Assembly: GCF_900182905.1 (NCBI RefSeq)
Contig: NZ_FXUF01000006.1
Coordinates: 1-64,000, forward strand
Source: Anoxynatronum buryatiense
GTDB taxonomy: Bacteria > Bacillota > Clostridia > Peptostreptococcales > Tindalliaceae
Length of the DNA: 64,000 nt
Reading direction: 5' to 3'
Shown: positions 8,131 through 17,212 of the stretch, piece after piece
Numbering within the stretch: position 1 is the stretch's first letter
Layout: each line of letters starts with the position of its first letter
The notes under the pieces: generated by a model
Database searches by the model: none
What the model was told of the DNA's origin: nothing
What the model saw: only the letters and a program-made list of their open reading frames with translations
Position numbers and translations under genes: made by a program

Positions 8131-9100
8131 ACAACACATAAAGACAGCAACAGCAGTTAGCACCACCCATCAGGAAGAGGAGACCACTCCACCGGTGATG
8201 ATTCAGGTAGCGGCCCTCGACAAATACTTTGATAACTATCAGGCACTGAAATCCCTGGATCTTCAGGTAAAAAGAGGATCGGTTTACGGCCTGCTGGGTT
8301 CCAACGGTGCCGGCAAAACCACCTTGCTGAAAACCCTGGCAGGCATCTACCGGGAAGACGGCGGAAAAGTCACCGTCGATGGCGCACCGATTTTTGACAA
8401 CATTTCCCTGAAGCAGCGGATGATCTTTGTTCCCGATGCCCTCTACTTTTTTCCCGGAGCCAGTATCGACGACATGGCCCGGTATTACCGAGAGCTGTAT
8501 CCCCACTGGAACCAGCAGCGGTACGAAGCATTGGCACCGTTTTTTCACATGGAAACCCACCAGAAAGTGCATCAGCTGTCAAAGGGCATGCAGCGCCAGG
8601 TGGCCTGCTGGCTGGCCCTTTCCACCATGCCTGAGGTGATGATTCTGGATGAACCCCTGGACGGCCTGGATACAGTGATGCGCCAAAAGGTGAAAAACCT
8701 GTTGGTACAAGACGTGGCTGACCGGCAGATGACCATTCTCATCTCGTCACACAATCTGAGGGAACTGGAAGATTTTTGCGATCACGTGGGCATTCTCCAT
8801 GAGGGGACCATTCTTCTGGAGAAAGAGGTGGACGAGCTGAAGCAGGATATCCACAAAATACAGGTGGCTTTTCGAAACCCACCGCCAGCCCAGGTGTTTG
8901 AGAACTTAAACCTGCTGCATCATGAAAACCGGGGAAGCGTGAACCTGATCATCGCCCGGGGAAGCCGGCAGACACTGCTGGAAGCTTTTCAGCCTCATCA
9001 TCCGGTGATTCTGGATATGCTGCCCCTCACCCTGGAAGAAATCTTTATCTATGAAATGGGGGATCATGGCTATGCTGTCGACAACATTATCTTCGCCTAA
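8123..9100 (+). CDS. ABC transporter ATP-binding protein, YtrB-like
   Basis: A 325-residue ABC ATPase. Walker A GSNGAGKTT sits near residues 59-67, the signature is the variant LSKGMQRQ, and Walker B with the catalytic Glu is VMILDEPLDGLD; the H-loop is ISSHNLRE. The first 25 residues form a Ser/Thr/Glu-rich extension not needed for the fold, and the last 80 residues form a regulatory tail as in drug or bacitracin exporters. It sits between the GntR regulator and the permease in one operon. Substrate unknown. Confidence 0.88.
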   Translation: MTEQHIKTATAVSTTHQEEETTPPVMIQVAALDKYFDNYQALKSLDLQVKRGSVYGLLGSNGAGKTTLLKTLAGIYREDGGKVTVDGAPIFDNISLKQRMIFVPDALYFFPGASIDDMARYYRELYPHWNQQRYEALAPFFHMETHQKVHQLSKGMQRQVACWLALSTMPEVMILDEPLDGLDTVMRQKVKNLLVQDVADRQMTILISSHNLRELEDFCDHVGILHEGTILLEKEVDELKQDIHKIQVAFRNPPPAQVFENLNLLHHENRGSVNLIIARGSRQTLLEAFQPHHPVILDMLPLTLEEIFIYEMGDHGYAVDNIIFA

Positions 9101-11171
9101 AGCGACACAATCAACCCCGGTGCAAACCGGTACAGTATCATCCGGTCCCGTTCATGCCGGCATCTTTCGCCACACCCTGAAGCGCTTCGCCTGGATCGGC
9201 GGCGCCTATTTTATGGCTCTGTTTTTACTGGTGCCCCTACGGGTCATGATGACCCTGCCGGATATCAATGAAGTTGATTATTACGTACGCACTTTTGAAC
9301 GGATGTTCAATTTCGACAGTGAACCCTTTCAAATTTTTTTGATCATGATGCTACCATTTTTTACTGCACTGCTGGTATTTCAGTACCTTCAGAACGCCAC
9401 GGCATCTGATTTTCACCACAGTCTGCCGGTGAGCCGCAATACCTATTACTGGACCTATTTGACTGCCGGCTGGACCATGATTACCCTGCCGGTGTTGATC
9501 AACGGGTTATTCAGCCTGGTGCTGCAACAAACAACGGTCATGGGAAACTATATTACCCTTCAAGAGATCGGTACCTGGCTGGTCTCCACGTTGATGATGA
9601 ACACTGCCTTTTACCTGAGTACTGTAGTGGTGGGCATGTTCACCGGCGTGGTGCTGGCACAGGGAATCTTCACCTATATCCTGCTGTTTCTTCCCGCCGG
9701 ACTCATGCTGCTGGTGGCCTATAATCTGGAAGCGCTGGTATGGGGCTTTAATGCCACCAACTTCGGTCTGGAACGCATTTCTCAGTTTTCACCGCTGGTG
9801 CGTCTGGTGGCGATGGTTTATGAACCCCTGACATGGAATGAAGTGGCCGGCTATGGCGTGTTCATTCTGTTGATGACCCTGGCAGCTCACTGGCTGTACC
9901 AACACCGGCGCATGGAACGAAACCGGCAAACCATTGTGTTTCAGGGACTGAATCATCTGTTTCTTTTTGGCATCACTTTCTGCACCATGCTGGTGGGAGG
10001 GCTGTACGCCTACATGATTAACAGTGAAATGCCCTGGCTGTTGGTGGTTTATGGTGTCTTCTCCCTCATTGGCTACACCATTGCCCGGGCGGTACTCACC
10101 AAAAGCCTGCGGATTTTCAGCCGGCACCATTACCGGCAATATGGCCTTTACCTGGGGCTGGTGGCCCTGATGCTGGCGGGGATTCACTTCGACATCACCG
10201 GTTTTGAAAAGCGCATTCCTGAACTTGACCAGATTCAGGGAGCCTACGCCGGCAACTTCCCTTACTTTTTCTACTATGGCAGTGGTCAGACAGAAGGACT
10301 CTATCAAAGCCCTGAAAATCAGGAGCAGGTGCGGCGCATTCATGCCGACATCCTGGCCAATGAACCTCGCCAAGGCACCCGCAGCAACGACTATCGCAAC
10401 ATGACCCTGTTTTATCAGCTGCACAATGGCAAAGTACTGGCCCGCCAGTTTGCAGTGAATGAAGAGAACTATCAAGTTTACCTGACAGCCCTGAAAGAAT
10501 CAGAAGAAGACAAACGCTTCAACTACCCGGTGCTGGCCCTTTCTCCCGGTGATCTGAACCAAATTATGCTGGAATCCCATGAGTTGCAGAAAGTGGCCTA
10601 TATCCAGGACCCGGATGAAATGGCAGAGCTGCTGCACCTGGTACAGGAAGAAATCATGGCAGCCAGCTATGAAGAGCTGGAAGCCTGGCCTCCCAAAGGT
10701 GATATCCGATTTCATGTGAAGGCAAATGCCGCTCAAACCGTTGAAACCGTCACCACCCAGCCAATACCTGCTTACGCCACCACCGAGTATGGCTATGGCA
10801 ACGCTGAAATGAACGTGCACCGTCTGCCTGCCTTTCAAAAAGTGGAAGCCTGGCTGAAAGAAAAAGGCTATTACCAGAAAGCCACCGTCACAGCAGATGA
10901 CATTCACCAGGTGGCGGTGCAGCGGGTGATGAATGAGACGGAAATGGAACCCATCGACCGCACCTGGAACCTGAACCTGCAGCAAAGCCTGATCGTCGAA
11001 GATGCAGAATCCATTGAAGAAAGCCTGGCGCTTTATTCCACTTCATGGATGAATCGCCACGCCTACCCCGTCTACATGGTAGCCTTTTTCGACCACTCAG
11101 GCCGCCAGGTGTTCATGGGCACCTTTGATGAAACCTTCCTGCCGGAGTTTGTTCGGAATGCTGCTCTTTAA
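9066..11171 (+). CDS. ABC transporter permease with a large C-terminal soluble domain
   Basis: About 701 residues. The first 400 residues carry around eight hydrophobic segments of an ABC-2-like permease; the last 300 residues are hydrophilic, rich in Gln, Glu and Tyr, and probably lie outside the membrane, resembling DUF6449-type permeases found next to YtrA-like regulators. Start chosen at ATG 9066 with GGGGGATC upstream; it overlaps the ATPase gene by 35 bases. With the ATPase it should form an exporter. Substrate unknown; a role in envelope stress or antimicrobial defence is inferred from the regulator type. Confidence 0.8.
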   Translation: MAMLSTTLSSPKATQSTPVQTGTVSSGPVHAGIFRHTLKRFAWIGGAYFMALFLLVPLRVMMTLPDINEVDYYVRTFERMFNFDSEPFQIFLIMMLPFFTALLVFQYLQNATASDFHHSLPVSRNTYYWTYLTAGWTMITLPVLINGLFSLVLQQTTVMGNYITLQEIGTWLVSTLMMNTAFYLSTVVVGMFTGVVLAQGIFTYILLFLPAGLMLLVAYNLEALVWGFNATNFGLERISQFSPLVRLVAMVYEPLTWNEVAGYGVFILLMTLAAHWLYQHRRMERNRQTIVFQGLNHLFLFGITFCTMLVGGLYAYMINSEMPWLLVVYGVFSLIGYTIARAVLTKSLRIFSRHHYRQYGLYLGLVALMLAGIHFDITGFEKRIPELDQIQGAYAGNFPYFFYYGSGQTEGLYQSPENQEQVRRIHADILANEPRQGTRSNDYRNMTLFYQLHNGKVLARQFAVNEENYQVYLTALKESEEDKRFNYPVLALSPGDLNQIMLESHELQKVAYIQDPDEMAELLHLVQEEIMAASYEELEAWPPKGDIRFHVKANAAQTVETVTTQPIPAYATTEYGYGNAEMNVHRLPAFQKVEAWLKEKGYYQKATVTADDIHQVAVQRVMNETEMEPIDRTWNLNLQQSLIVEDAESIEESLALYSTSWMNRHAYPVYMVAFFDHSGRQVFMGTFDETFLPEFVRNAAL

Positions 11172-11568
11172 AGGACATCATACTAAGTGAGTGAATTGCA
11201 TATTTCGCTTTTTGATGAAGCTTAGACATGACATCACTCAGGTCAATCTGTGAAAGAATCAGTTCCAGTTTTGTCGGCGGAGAAAATGTTTCCATTTCTT
11301 CGAATGAGAATAGGGTTTCTTGTCGAATATATACAATGAGGGTTCATTCCTTTCTCTGTGAAGTGTGTTGGTTCGCACTTATATACTTCGACAGAGTGGG
11401 GTGAACCCCTTTTGCTTATGAAAAAAGGGGCTCATTTTTCAAGGTTTTTGGTAATGTGAAATTGACGCATGTCAGAATATCGGTTGATTCTTAAAGAATT
11501 ATTAAGAATGTCGTTCGTTTTTTTAAATGCTTACAGCGATTAAAAAGAGCCATCAATCCGATGTTTTT
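11172..11568. other. Intergenic region with possible transposase remnant and long hairpins
   Basis: No intact gene. On the minus strand, 11172-11295 could encode the start of a protein (METFSPPTKLELILSQIDLS) with the character of a transposase N-terminus, but it runs into the permease 3' end and is at best a fragment. At 11340-11408 there is a nested inverted repeat (GGGTTCA/TGAACCC outer, CTCTGT/ACAGAG middle, AAGTGTG/CGCACTT inner). At 11405-11430 CCCCTTTT pairs with AAAAGGGG and is followed by CTCATTTTTC, a plausible terminator for the ABC operon. Confidence 0.45.
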
Positions 11569-11999
11569 GAGCCACCTTGCGCATGAATAAGAGCCACCCT
11601 GGTGATGCTTGGAGCCACTTTCAAATGGCCAAATGCGAGAGGGTGCCGGCAAAGCGCACTTTGCTTTGCCTTTACAAGGCACCCGGCTCGCATAGAGGCC
11701 CCGCCCTTTGGGCCGTTGCCCGCCTTTTGCAGCCATTCGATTTAGCTGAAAGTCCTTTCGCGGACACAGTAACCTGATCAACCACTTCACCTACATCGCG
11801 CCCTTAAAAGCCCATGGTTTTAGACCTTTTTCTTGTCGATCCCCATCCATTCCAGCATGGAAACCTGACCATCAATGAAAATGGTATGGGAGTCATATAC
11901 AATACTGTCCAGAATGGCATCTGCCAAGGTCATCTCGCCAATATACCCTGATGCTCTGGTCATGAACAGACTGGCTCTGTTTCATGCTCAATGTGGCTC
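11569..11999. mobile_element. Internally deleted IS21-family relic with matching terminal inverted repeats
   Basis: The left end 11569-11597 (GAGCCACCTTGCGCATGAAT then AAGAGCCAC) and the right end 11972-11999, read on the minus strand (GAGCCACATTGAGCATGAAA then CAGAGCCA), agree at about 24 of 29 positions in inverted orientation. Extra GAGCCA copies at 11547 and 11611 give the multiple-repeat ends typical of IS21. Between them is only the 3' end of istB. A complete IS21 element is about 2-2.5 kb, so istA and most of istB have been lost. Confidence 0.65.
11820..11990 (-). pseudogene. istB: istB fragment (IS21 helper ATPase, C-terminal end)
   Basis: The minus-strand frame ending at TAA 11820-11822 reads GYIGEMTLADAILDSIVYDS followed by HTIFIDGQVSMLEWMGIDKKKV. 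The first part matches the IstB C-terminal pattern IGxxTxADAILDRLVH, which is well conserved among IstB ATPases. Only about 55 codons remain and they run into the right terminal repeat, so the AAA+ core is absent. Confidence 0.65.
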
Positions 12000-12105
12000 T
12001 AATTCATCACACTGGTGGATCTTTTGCGAAAGAATACCCATTAAAGAATTGCAATGTATAATGAAGTTTCAATTAATGAACCGGTCATTTATAAGGGGGA
12101 TTAAC

Positions 12106-13434
12106 ATGAAATTTTCCAGAAAAAAAAAGATTATCATAGGAATGGTAGCTGTTGCTCTTGTGTTAGGGGGAGGAAGTGTAAATGCTAAGCTTAACTCCGC
12201 TGCTAACAGTGGGGTAGCTATAAGTGTTTCCGATGTTGTCAGAAAAGACATAAAGTCTACTTTAACGCTTAGGGCACCGCTTGAAGGAACCGAGAGTGTC
12301 GAAGTGGTGTCAAGGCTTCACTATGAAATACTTTCCATTGATGTTAAGGAAGGAGACAAAGTGGAAAAAGATCGGGTGCTTGCTGTACTTGATGCAAGCC
12401 ATCTTGAAGAGGAAATAGAAAAACTTAAGGACAATGTTGAATTGTTGCAGATTCGGAATACGGAAGGAAAAAGCAGCAAGGACACTTCGGCGACCTTGGC
12501 AGAGCAAAGGCTTAAGGAAGAGCTGGAAGGTAGCCAAAGGAGCTACGAGTCTGCATTGGAAATGTATGGCATAGCTAAAAACAGATACGAAAGCACAGCG
12601 GTATTATACGATTCAGGAGGGGCAACCAAGTGGGATCTTACGGACAGGGAAAATGCGCTTAATGAGGCTAAAAGAAAGGTCGACGCCTTTCATGTGATCG
12701 ACGGCAAGGTCCAGGCCACTGACGCACAGTTAGCAGAGATAAGGAATGCAACAGAATATTTGAACAATGCTTCAGAGGCAAAAAGTATAGAAATAGCCAA
12801 GAAAGAACTTGAAAGAAAACAAAAAGAGCTGGAGGACTGCAAGGTTAAAAGTTCTATACAAGGAACCATCACCAGGGTTAATGCAAAGGTGGGTCGTTTT
12901 GCTGACGAGATAGACGATAAAAATCCGATGTTTGTCATTGAAAATATCGACACCCTTAAAATGGTGGCAAATGTAAGTGAATATGATATAGGGAAGATGG
13001 AAATAGGCCAACAGGTTAAAATAAGCGCAGATATTTTAAATGGTGATGAAGTTGACGGCATTGTTTCACGGATCAGTCCTACAGGAGAGCAAAAACAGGG
13101 GTCAAACGAGAGAATAATTCCTGTTCAAATTGATGTGACTGGCGACACAAAGGGACTTATTGCCGGAATTAACGCTTCTGCCAAGGTTGAAACGGCTGTT
13201 GCTCAAAATGTATTGGTTATTCCCTTTGAGGCACTGATAGATAATGGGGACGATACATACAGCATTTTTGTTCTTCAAGAAGACAGAACCATTCAAAAAT
13301 TAAATGTGTCGCTGGGAGTGGAGGATGTGTTGGAGGTTCAGGTCATATGCGACGAACTTAAAGAGGGAGATAAGGTTGTGATGAACCCTCATGTCTCTAT
13401 GACAGATGGAATGAGCGTGATTGTGAATGAGTAG
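12106..13434 (+). CDS. MacA-like membrane fusion protein (HlyD family)
   Basis: A 442-residue periplasmic-adaptor-type protein. An N-terminal hydrophobic segment (about residues 9-27) anchors or exports it; then come half of a biotinyl-lipoyl hinge, a long charged coiled coil (about residues 105-245), the second hinge half, and a beta-barrel ending near residue 435. Start chosen at ATG 12106 with AAGGGGG upstream; longer in-frame reading starts inside the istB relic. It overlaps macB by 8 bases. In Gram-positives such adaptors link MacB-type ABC pumps to export of peptides, bacteriocins or macrolides. The gene and its two partners are AT-rich compared with the flanks, suggesting import, perhaps assisted by the IS21 element upstream. 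Confidence 0.87.
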   Translation: MKFSRKKKIIIGMVAVALVLGGGSVNAKLNSAANSGVAISVSDVVRKDIKSTLTLRAPLEGTESVEVVSRLHYEILSIDVKEGDKVEKDRVLAVLDASHLEEEIEKLKDNVELLQIRNTEGKSSKDTSATLAEQRLKEELEGSQRSYESALEMYGIAKNRYESTAVLYDSGGATKWDLTDRENALNEAKRKVDAFHVIDGKVQATDAQLAEIRNATEYLNNASEAKSIEIAKKELERKQKELEDCKVKSSIQGTITRVNAKVGRFADEIDDKNPMFVIENIDTLKMVANVSEYDIGKMEIGQQVKISADILNGDEVDGIVSRISPTGEQKQGSNERIIPVQIDVTGDTKGLIAGINASAKVETAVAQNVLVIPFEALIDNGDDTYSIFVLQEDRTIQKLNVSLGVEDVLEVQVICDELKEGDKVVMNPHVSMTDGMSVIVNE

Positions 13435-14119
13435 CATGATAAGAATTGAAGATCTCAGCAAAGTATATGATACAGGCGCTGTTCAGGTTCATGCATTACG
13501 AAATGTGAGCCTTTCAATAGAAAAAGGAGATTTTGTTGCCATCATGGGTCAATCAGGCTCTGGAAAATCAACACTTATGAATATTATCGGCTGTCTTGAC
13601 AGGCCCACAAAGGGACTTTACCAGCTGGATGGCATGACGATTTCTGAAATGGAAAGCAGTGAGCTTTCTTCCATAAGAAACAAAAAAATAGGCTTTGTTT
13701 TCCAATCATTTAACCTGATTCCCCGAACATCTTCCCTTAAAAACGTTGAGCTGCCAATGATATATGCAAAGATAGGGAAGAAGGAAAGGCGGGAAAGAGC
13801 CATAGAACTGCTGGAAAAGGTAGGCTTGGGAGAAAGACTTCATCATATGCCCAACGAAATTTCAGGAGGTCAGAAGCAAAGGATAGCCATTGCAAGGGCG
13901 CTTGCCAATAAGCCGGCAATCATTTTAGCTGACGAACCCACGGGCAATTTGGATACTTCTTCTTCTGAGGAAATTATGAATATTTTTACAGAGCTTAACA
14001 AGGAGGGAGCAACTGTCATCGTTGTTACCCACGAGGATAGCATAGCCGAATACACCAAAAGAATTATAAGGTTTCGTGACGGGCAAATGATTGAGGACAG
14101 AAGGAGGGAGGCTGAATAA
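13427..14119 (+). CDS. MacB-type ABC transporter ATP-binding protein
   Basis: A 230-residue ATPase of the LolD/MacB family. Walker A GQSGSGKST near residue 40, Q-loop FVFQSFNLIPRTS, signature ISGGQKQRIAIARAL, Walker [12 protein letters not shown] and switch VVTHED are all present and canonical. It starts within the last codons of the adaptor gene and its stop overlaps the permease start by one base (TAATG), a tight three-gene operon. Confidence 0.93.
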   Translation: MSSMIRIEDLSKVYDTGAVQVHALRNVSLSIEKGDFVAIMGQSGSGKSTLMNIIGCLDRPTKGLYQLDGMTISEMESSELSSIRNKKIGFVFQSFNLIPRTSSLKNVELPMIYAKIGKKERRERAIELLEKVGLGERLHHMPNEISGGQKQRIAIARALANKPAIILADEPTGNLDTSSSEEIMNIFTELNKEGATVIVVTHEDSIAEYTKRIIRFRDGQMIEDRRREAE

Positions 14120-15330
14120 TGCTTATTTTAGAAAATATAAGCCTGGCCTTTTCTTCTATCAGAGTCAATAAAATGCGCTCCTTTCTGACAATGCTTGGAA
14201 TGATTATAGGAATAAGCTCTGTTATTTCAATCGTTTCACTAGGGGATACAATGAGAAGCGTTATTGCTGATGAATTTGAAAATATCGGTACAACGCTGGC
14301 CTATAGCTATATTATGTCTGAAAGCGACTATTATAGTTCCAACGAGACCTACACTTATGAGGATATAGAGAATATAAAAGAGGCTTTTGGAGATCAGGTG
14401 GCATATATAAGTACGGGAGCCCGAGCTTCTGGAAAAATTCAAAACGGGAAAGTGATTAAGGATGCAACCCTTGAAGGATTGGCAGAAAACCCCGAGGTGT
14501 ACAAGCAGTTGAACATGATGCACGGGAAGATGTTCTCCAATAACGATATTAAAAATTCAAGGCCCTATATCATTATCGAAGATACAACAGCCGAGGAAAT
14601 CTTCGGAACAAAAAATGCTTTAGGTAAAATGTTGAGAATTCAGGTTAACGAGAATCTGTTGGAGTTTACTGTTACGGGAATTTATCAAAACAATGATTCG
14701 GCTCTTAAAAAGCTCTTGGGTGGCAGTCAAACAAGAGCCGTAACCTATGTTCCTGAAACAGTGATAACAGAAAAAGATGGCTGGTTTTGGAGCATTGAGA
14801 TAAGTTCTTCAAAAGAGATAAGTGTTGAGGAATTTAAAGCAAAGTTTATCAACTATGTGAGCAGGTCAAAAGGAATAAAGCCTGAAAATATAAGATACTA
14901 TACTGCCGAGGAAGAAATGAAATCCATTGATGGTATGATGAGCACACTTTCCCTTGTCGTAGGAGCCATTGCAGCGATTTCCCTTGTGGTTGGAGGCATC
15001 GGAATTATGAATATTATGCTTGTTTCCGTTACCGAAAGAACGAGGGAAATTGGTATTAGAAAAGCACTTGGAGCAAGAATGGAGGATATTCTTCTTCAGT
15101 TTCTGGTGGAATCTGCCATCATTTCAGCGGCAGGAGGAATGGTAGGTACGATACTTGGAACAAGTGTTGTCGCAATAGGCAGCATGGCCTTTGGAATAAC
15201 TGCCATTGTTAAGCCCCAGGTGGTTTTAACCGCTGTTGTTTTTTCTGCCATGGTAGGCATTTTTTTCGGACTTTACCCTGCAAGGAAAGCAGCAAAGGCT
15301 GACCCTATCGATGCACTTAGATACGAGTAA
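14119..15330 (+). CDS. MacB-type ABC transporter permease (FtsX domain)
   Basis: A 403-residue permease with one N-terminal helix (RVNKMRSFLTMLGMIIGISS, the conserved MacB start), a roughly 240-residue extracytoplasmic MacB-PCD domain, and three C-terminal helices of the FtsX domain with the conserved TERTREIGIRKALGA motif. It acts by mechanotransmission with the ATPase and the adaptor. Its product ends with the usual PARKAAKADPIDALRYE tail. A terminator at 15360-15394 follows. Confidence 0.92.
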   Translation: MLILENISLAFSSIRVNKMRSFLTMLGMIIGISSVISIVSLGDTMRSVIADEFENIGTTLAYSYIMSESDYYSSNETYTYEDIENIKEAFGDQVAYISTGARASGKIQNGKVIKDATLEGLAENPEVYKQLNMMHGKMFSNNDIKNSRPYIIIEDTTAEEIFGTKNALGKMLRIQVNENLLEFTVTGIYQNNDSALKKLLGGSQTRAVTYVPETVITEKDGWFWSIEISSSKEISVEEFKAKFINYVSRSKGIKPENIRYYTAEEEMKSIDGMMSTLSLVVGAIAAISLVVGGIGIMNIMLVSVTERTREIGIRKALGARMEDILLQFLVESAIISAAGGMVGTILGTSVVAIGSMAFGITAIVKPQVVLTAVVFSAMVGIFFGLYPARKAAKADPIDALRYE

Positions 15331-15359
15331 GACAGGTGCAAAAAAGGCTTTGTGTATCT

Positions 15360-15394
15360 AGAAGATAGTAAAAAATGCTATCTTCTTTTTTTTT
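15360..15394 (+). terminator. Rho-independent terminator after the macAB operon
   Basis: AGAAGATAG (15360-15368) pairs with CTATCTTCT (15378-15386) and is followed by a run of eight T. It marks the right end of the AT-rich block. Confidence 0.85.
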
Positions 15395-15637
15395 CATCTG
15401 CGATCCGACCCGGATCCATCCGTTACCAGGTACTTCGATCCATTTACCGCATGTTGCTGCTGTCAGAATGCTCCTTTGCCAGGTTCTCAAAGATTTAACG
15501 TCATATTTACACTTCAATTGGGTAAATAGCCTATAATAAAAGGTAAACGTCCTGCCAGACAGAAAAAGCAGGTGAAGTTCAAAAGGAAACAGTGGGGCGA
15601 CAACCGATGAGGGTTGCAGAGATTGGAGGCGGCTGAT
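15395..15637. other. Intergenic region upstream of the polyphosphate module
   Basis: No gene recognised. A TATAAT at 15532-15537 is a plausible -10 element with only a poorly spaced TTTACA (15506-15511) upstream. The ribosome binding site TTGGAGG at 15624-15630 serves the gene at 15638. Confidence 0.4.
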
Positions 15638-17212
15638 ATGCCGGAAACCCGTAAAAAAGCAGTGATGAGTGCCATCGACATTGGTTCTTACTCACTGAAA
15701 ATGAAAATCGTGGAAGTGGACGAAGACGGCCAGGTACACACCATCGAAAAACTGTCGAAGCCTGCGTCTCTTGGGCGGGATACTTTTTCAATGGGTAAGG
15801 TGAGTTACGAAACCGTTGAAGAAGCCTGCGACATTGTCACCGGTTTCCAGCGCCTCATGCAGGAATATCAGTCGAAGCACTATCGGGCGGTGGCCACCAG
15901 CGCCATTCGGGAGGCCCAAAACAGAGATTACCTGGTGGATCAGATTAAGCTGAAAACCGGCCTGAAGGTGGAAGTGCTCACCAATGCCCAGGAGCGCTTT
16001 CTCACCTATAAAGCCATTCGGGAGAATCTGCCTGATCATAAAACCATTCGAAAAGATGGGGTCATGGTGGTGGAAATCGGCTCCGGCAGCATTGAAATGT
16101 CCCTTTACCACCAGGGGGCCCTCCAGCGTACCCATAATTTAAAACTGGGGCATTTACGTCTCAGGGAGGTGCTCTCCACCCTGGAGCAGCGCACGCAAGA
16201 TTTTCCCAATTTACTGGAAGAATATGTGGAAAGTCACCTGGATATTCTCCGGTTCATCCGTGAACGTTACCAGTTGAACCACTTCATAGCGCTGGGAAGT
16301 GAAATGAGAACCATCAGCAAACTGTGCAATCAGACTGATCAGGCAGACCGGCTCAGAACCATATCCATGGAGGCATTCACCCGGTTTTACCGGGAAATGG
16401 TGAAAAAACCCACTCCTCTGCTGGCCCGGGACTACGGGCTGCCTTCTGATATGGCCGCCACGCTGCTGCCTTCCATGATGGTACTGAAAAAATGTGTGGA
16501 AATGACCGACGCCCAGTGCCTCTACACCCCGCTGGTGTCGCTTGCCGACGGCATTGTTGCTGATTTCATCGATCAGCGCTTCAAGACCAACCGTCAGCAG
16601 GAATTTTTGGAAGATGTGCAGGAGCTGGCGTTGGGGCTGGCTCGCAAATACCATGCCGATATGAACCATGCCGCTGATGTGGAAACAAAATCCATTGCCA
16701 TTTTCGATGCCCTGAAAAAAACCCATGGAATGAAAGAACGGGAAAAATACCTGCTTCGTCTGGCGGCAAAACTCCACGATATCGGCAAGTTCGTCAATCT
16801 TAACAAACACTACATTCATTCCTACAATCTGATCAAAGCTTCTGAAATGCTGGGAGTGACAGAGGAAGAGCAGGACATCGTGGCCAATGTGGCCCGGTAT
16901 CATTCCAGCCAGATTCCGCAACAGTCCCATGAAAATTATTGGCACATGCGGGCTCGCAACCGGGTGATCACTGCCAAACTGGTGGCCATCATTCGCATGG
17001 CCGATGCCCTTGACCGCAGTCACCGGCAGAAAATCAGCGGCTTGAGCATCGCCATGAAAGGCGAGACCATGATGATTAAAGGAGAATCGGTGGAAGAAGC
17101 TTTGCTGGAAGAATGGACCTTCGAAGTGAAATCTGAGTTTTTTCAGGAAGTGTTTGGCATTCGCCCCCAACTTAAAGTGAAAAGGAAGATGGCCCATGCA
17201 GAAAATGCCTGA
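15638..17212 (+). CDS. Ppx/GppA family phosphatase with C-terminal HD domain (first copy)
   Basis: Predicted exopolyphosphatase or guanosine pentaphosphate phosphohydrolase, 524 residues. The N-terminal actin-like domain carries the phosphate-binding SAIDIGSYSLKMKIVEV and VVEIGSGSIEMS motifs; the C-terminal half has an HD hydrolase motif (LAAKLHDIGKFV, then YHSSQIP). This two-domain layout fits long Ppx proteins. The first motif has YSLKMKI in place of the usual NSxRLxI, so it may favour a different substrate. Start ATG 15638 follows TTGGAGG. It overlaps ppk by 17 bases. Confidence 0.85.
   Translation: MPETRKKAVMSAIDIGSYSLKMKIVEVDEDGQVHTIEKLSKPASLGRDTFSMGKVSYETVEEACDIVTGFQRLMQEYQSKHYRAVATSAIREAQNRDYLVDQIKLKTGLKVEVLTNAQERFLTYKAIRENLPDHKTIRKDGVMVVEIGSGSIEMSLYHQGALQRTHNLKLGHLRLREVLSTLEQRTQDFPNLLEEYVESHLDILRFIRERYQLNHFIALGSEMRTISKLCNQTDQADRLRTISMEAFTRFYREMVKKPTPLLARDYGLPSDMAATLLPSMMVLKKCVEMTDAQCLYTPLVSLADGIVADFIDQRFKTNRQQEFLEDVQELALGLARKYHADMNHAADVETKSIAIFDALKKTHGMKEREKYLLRLAAKLHDIGKFVNLNKHYIHSYNLIKASEMLGVTEEEQDIVANVARYHSSQIPQQSHENYWHMRARNRVITAKLVAIIRMADALDRSHRQKISGLSIAMKGETMMIKGESVEEALLEEWTFEVKSEFFQEVFGIRPQLKVKRKMAHAENA

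Noticed and set aside
11491-11790. 99-codon minus-strand frame inside the IS21 relic
   Set aside because: It crosses the terminal repeat and has no similarity or RBS.
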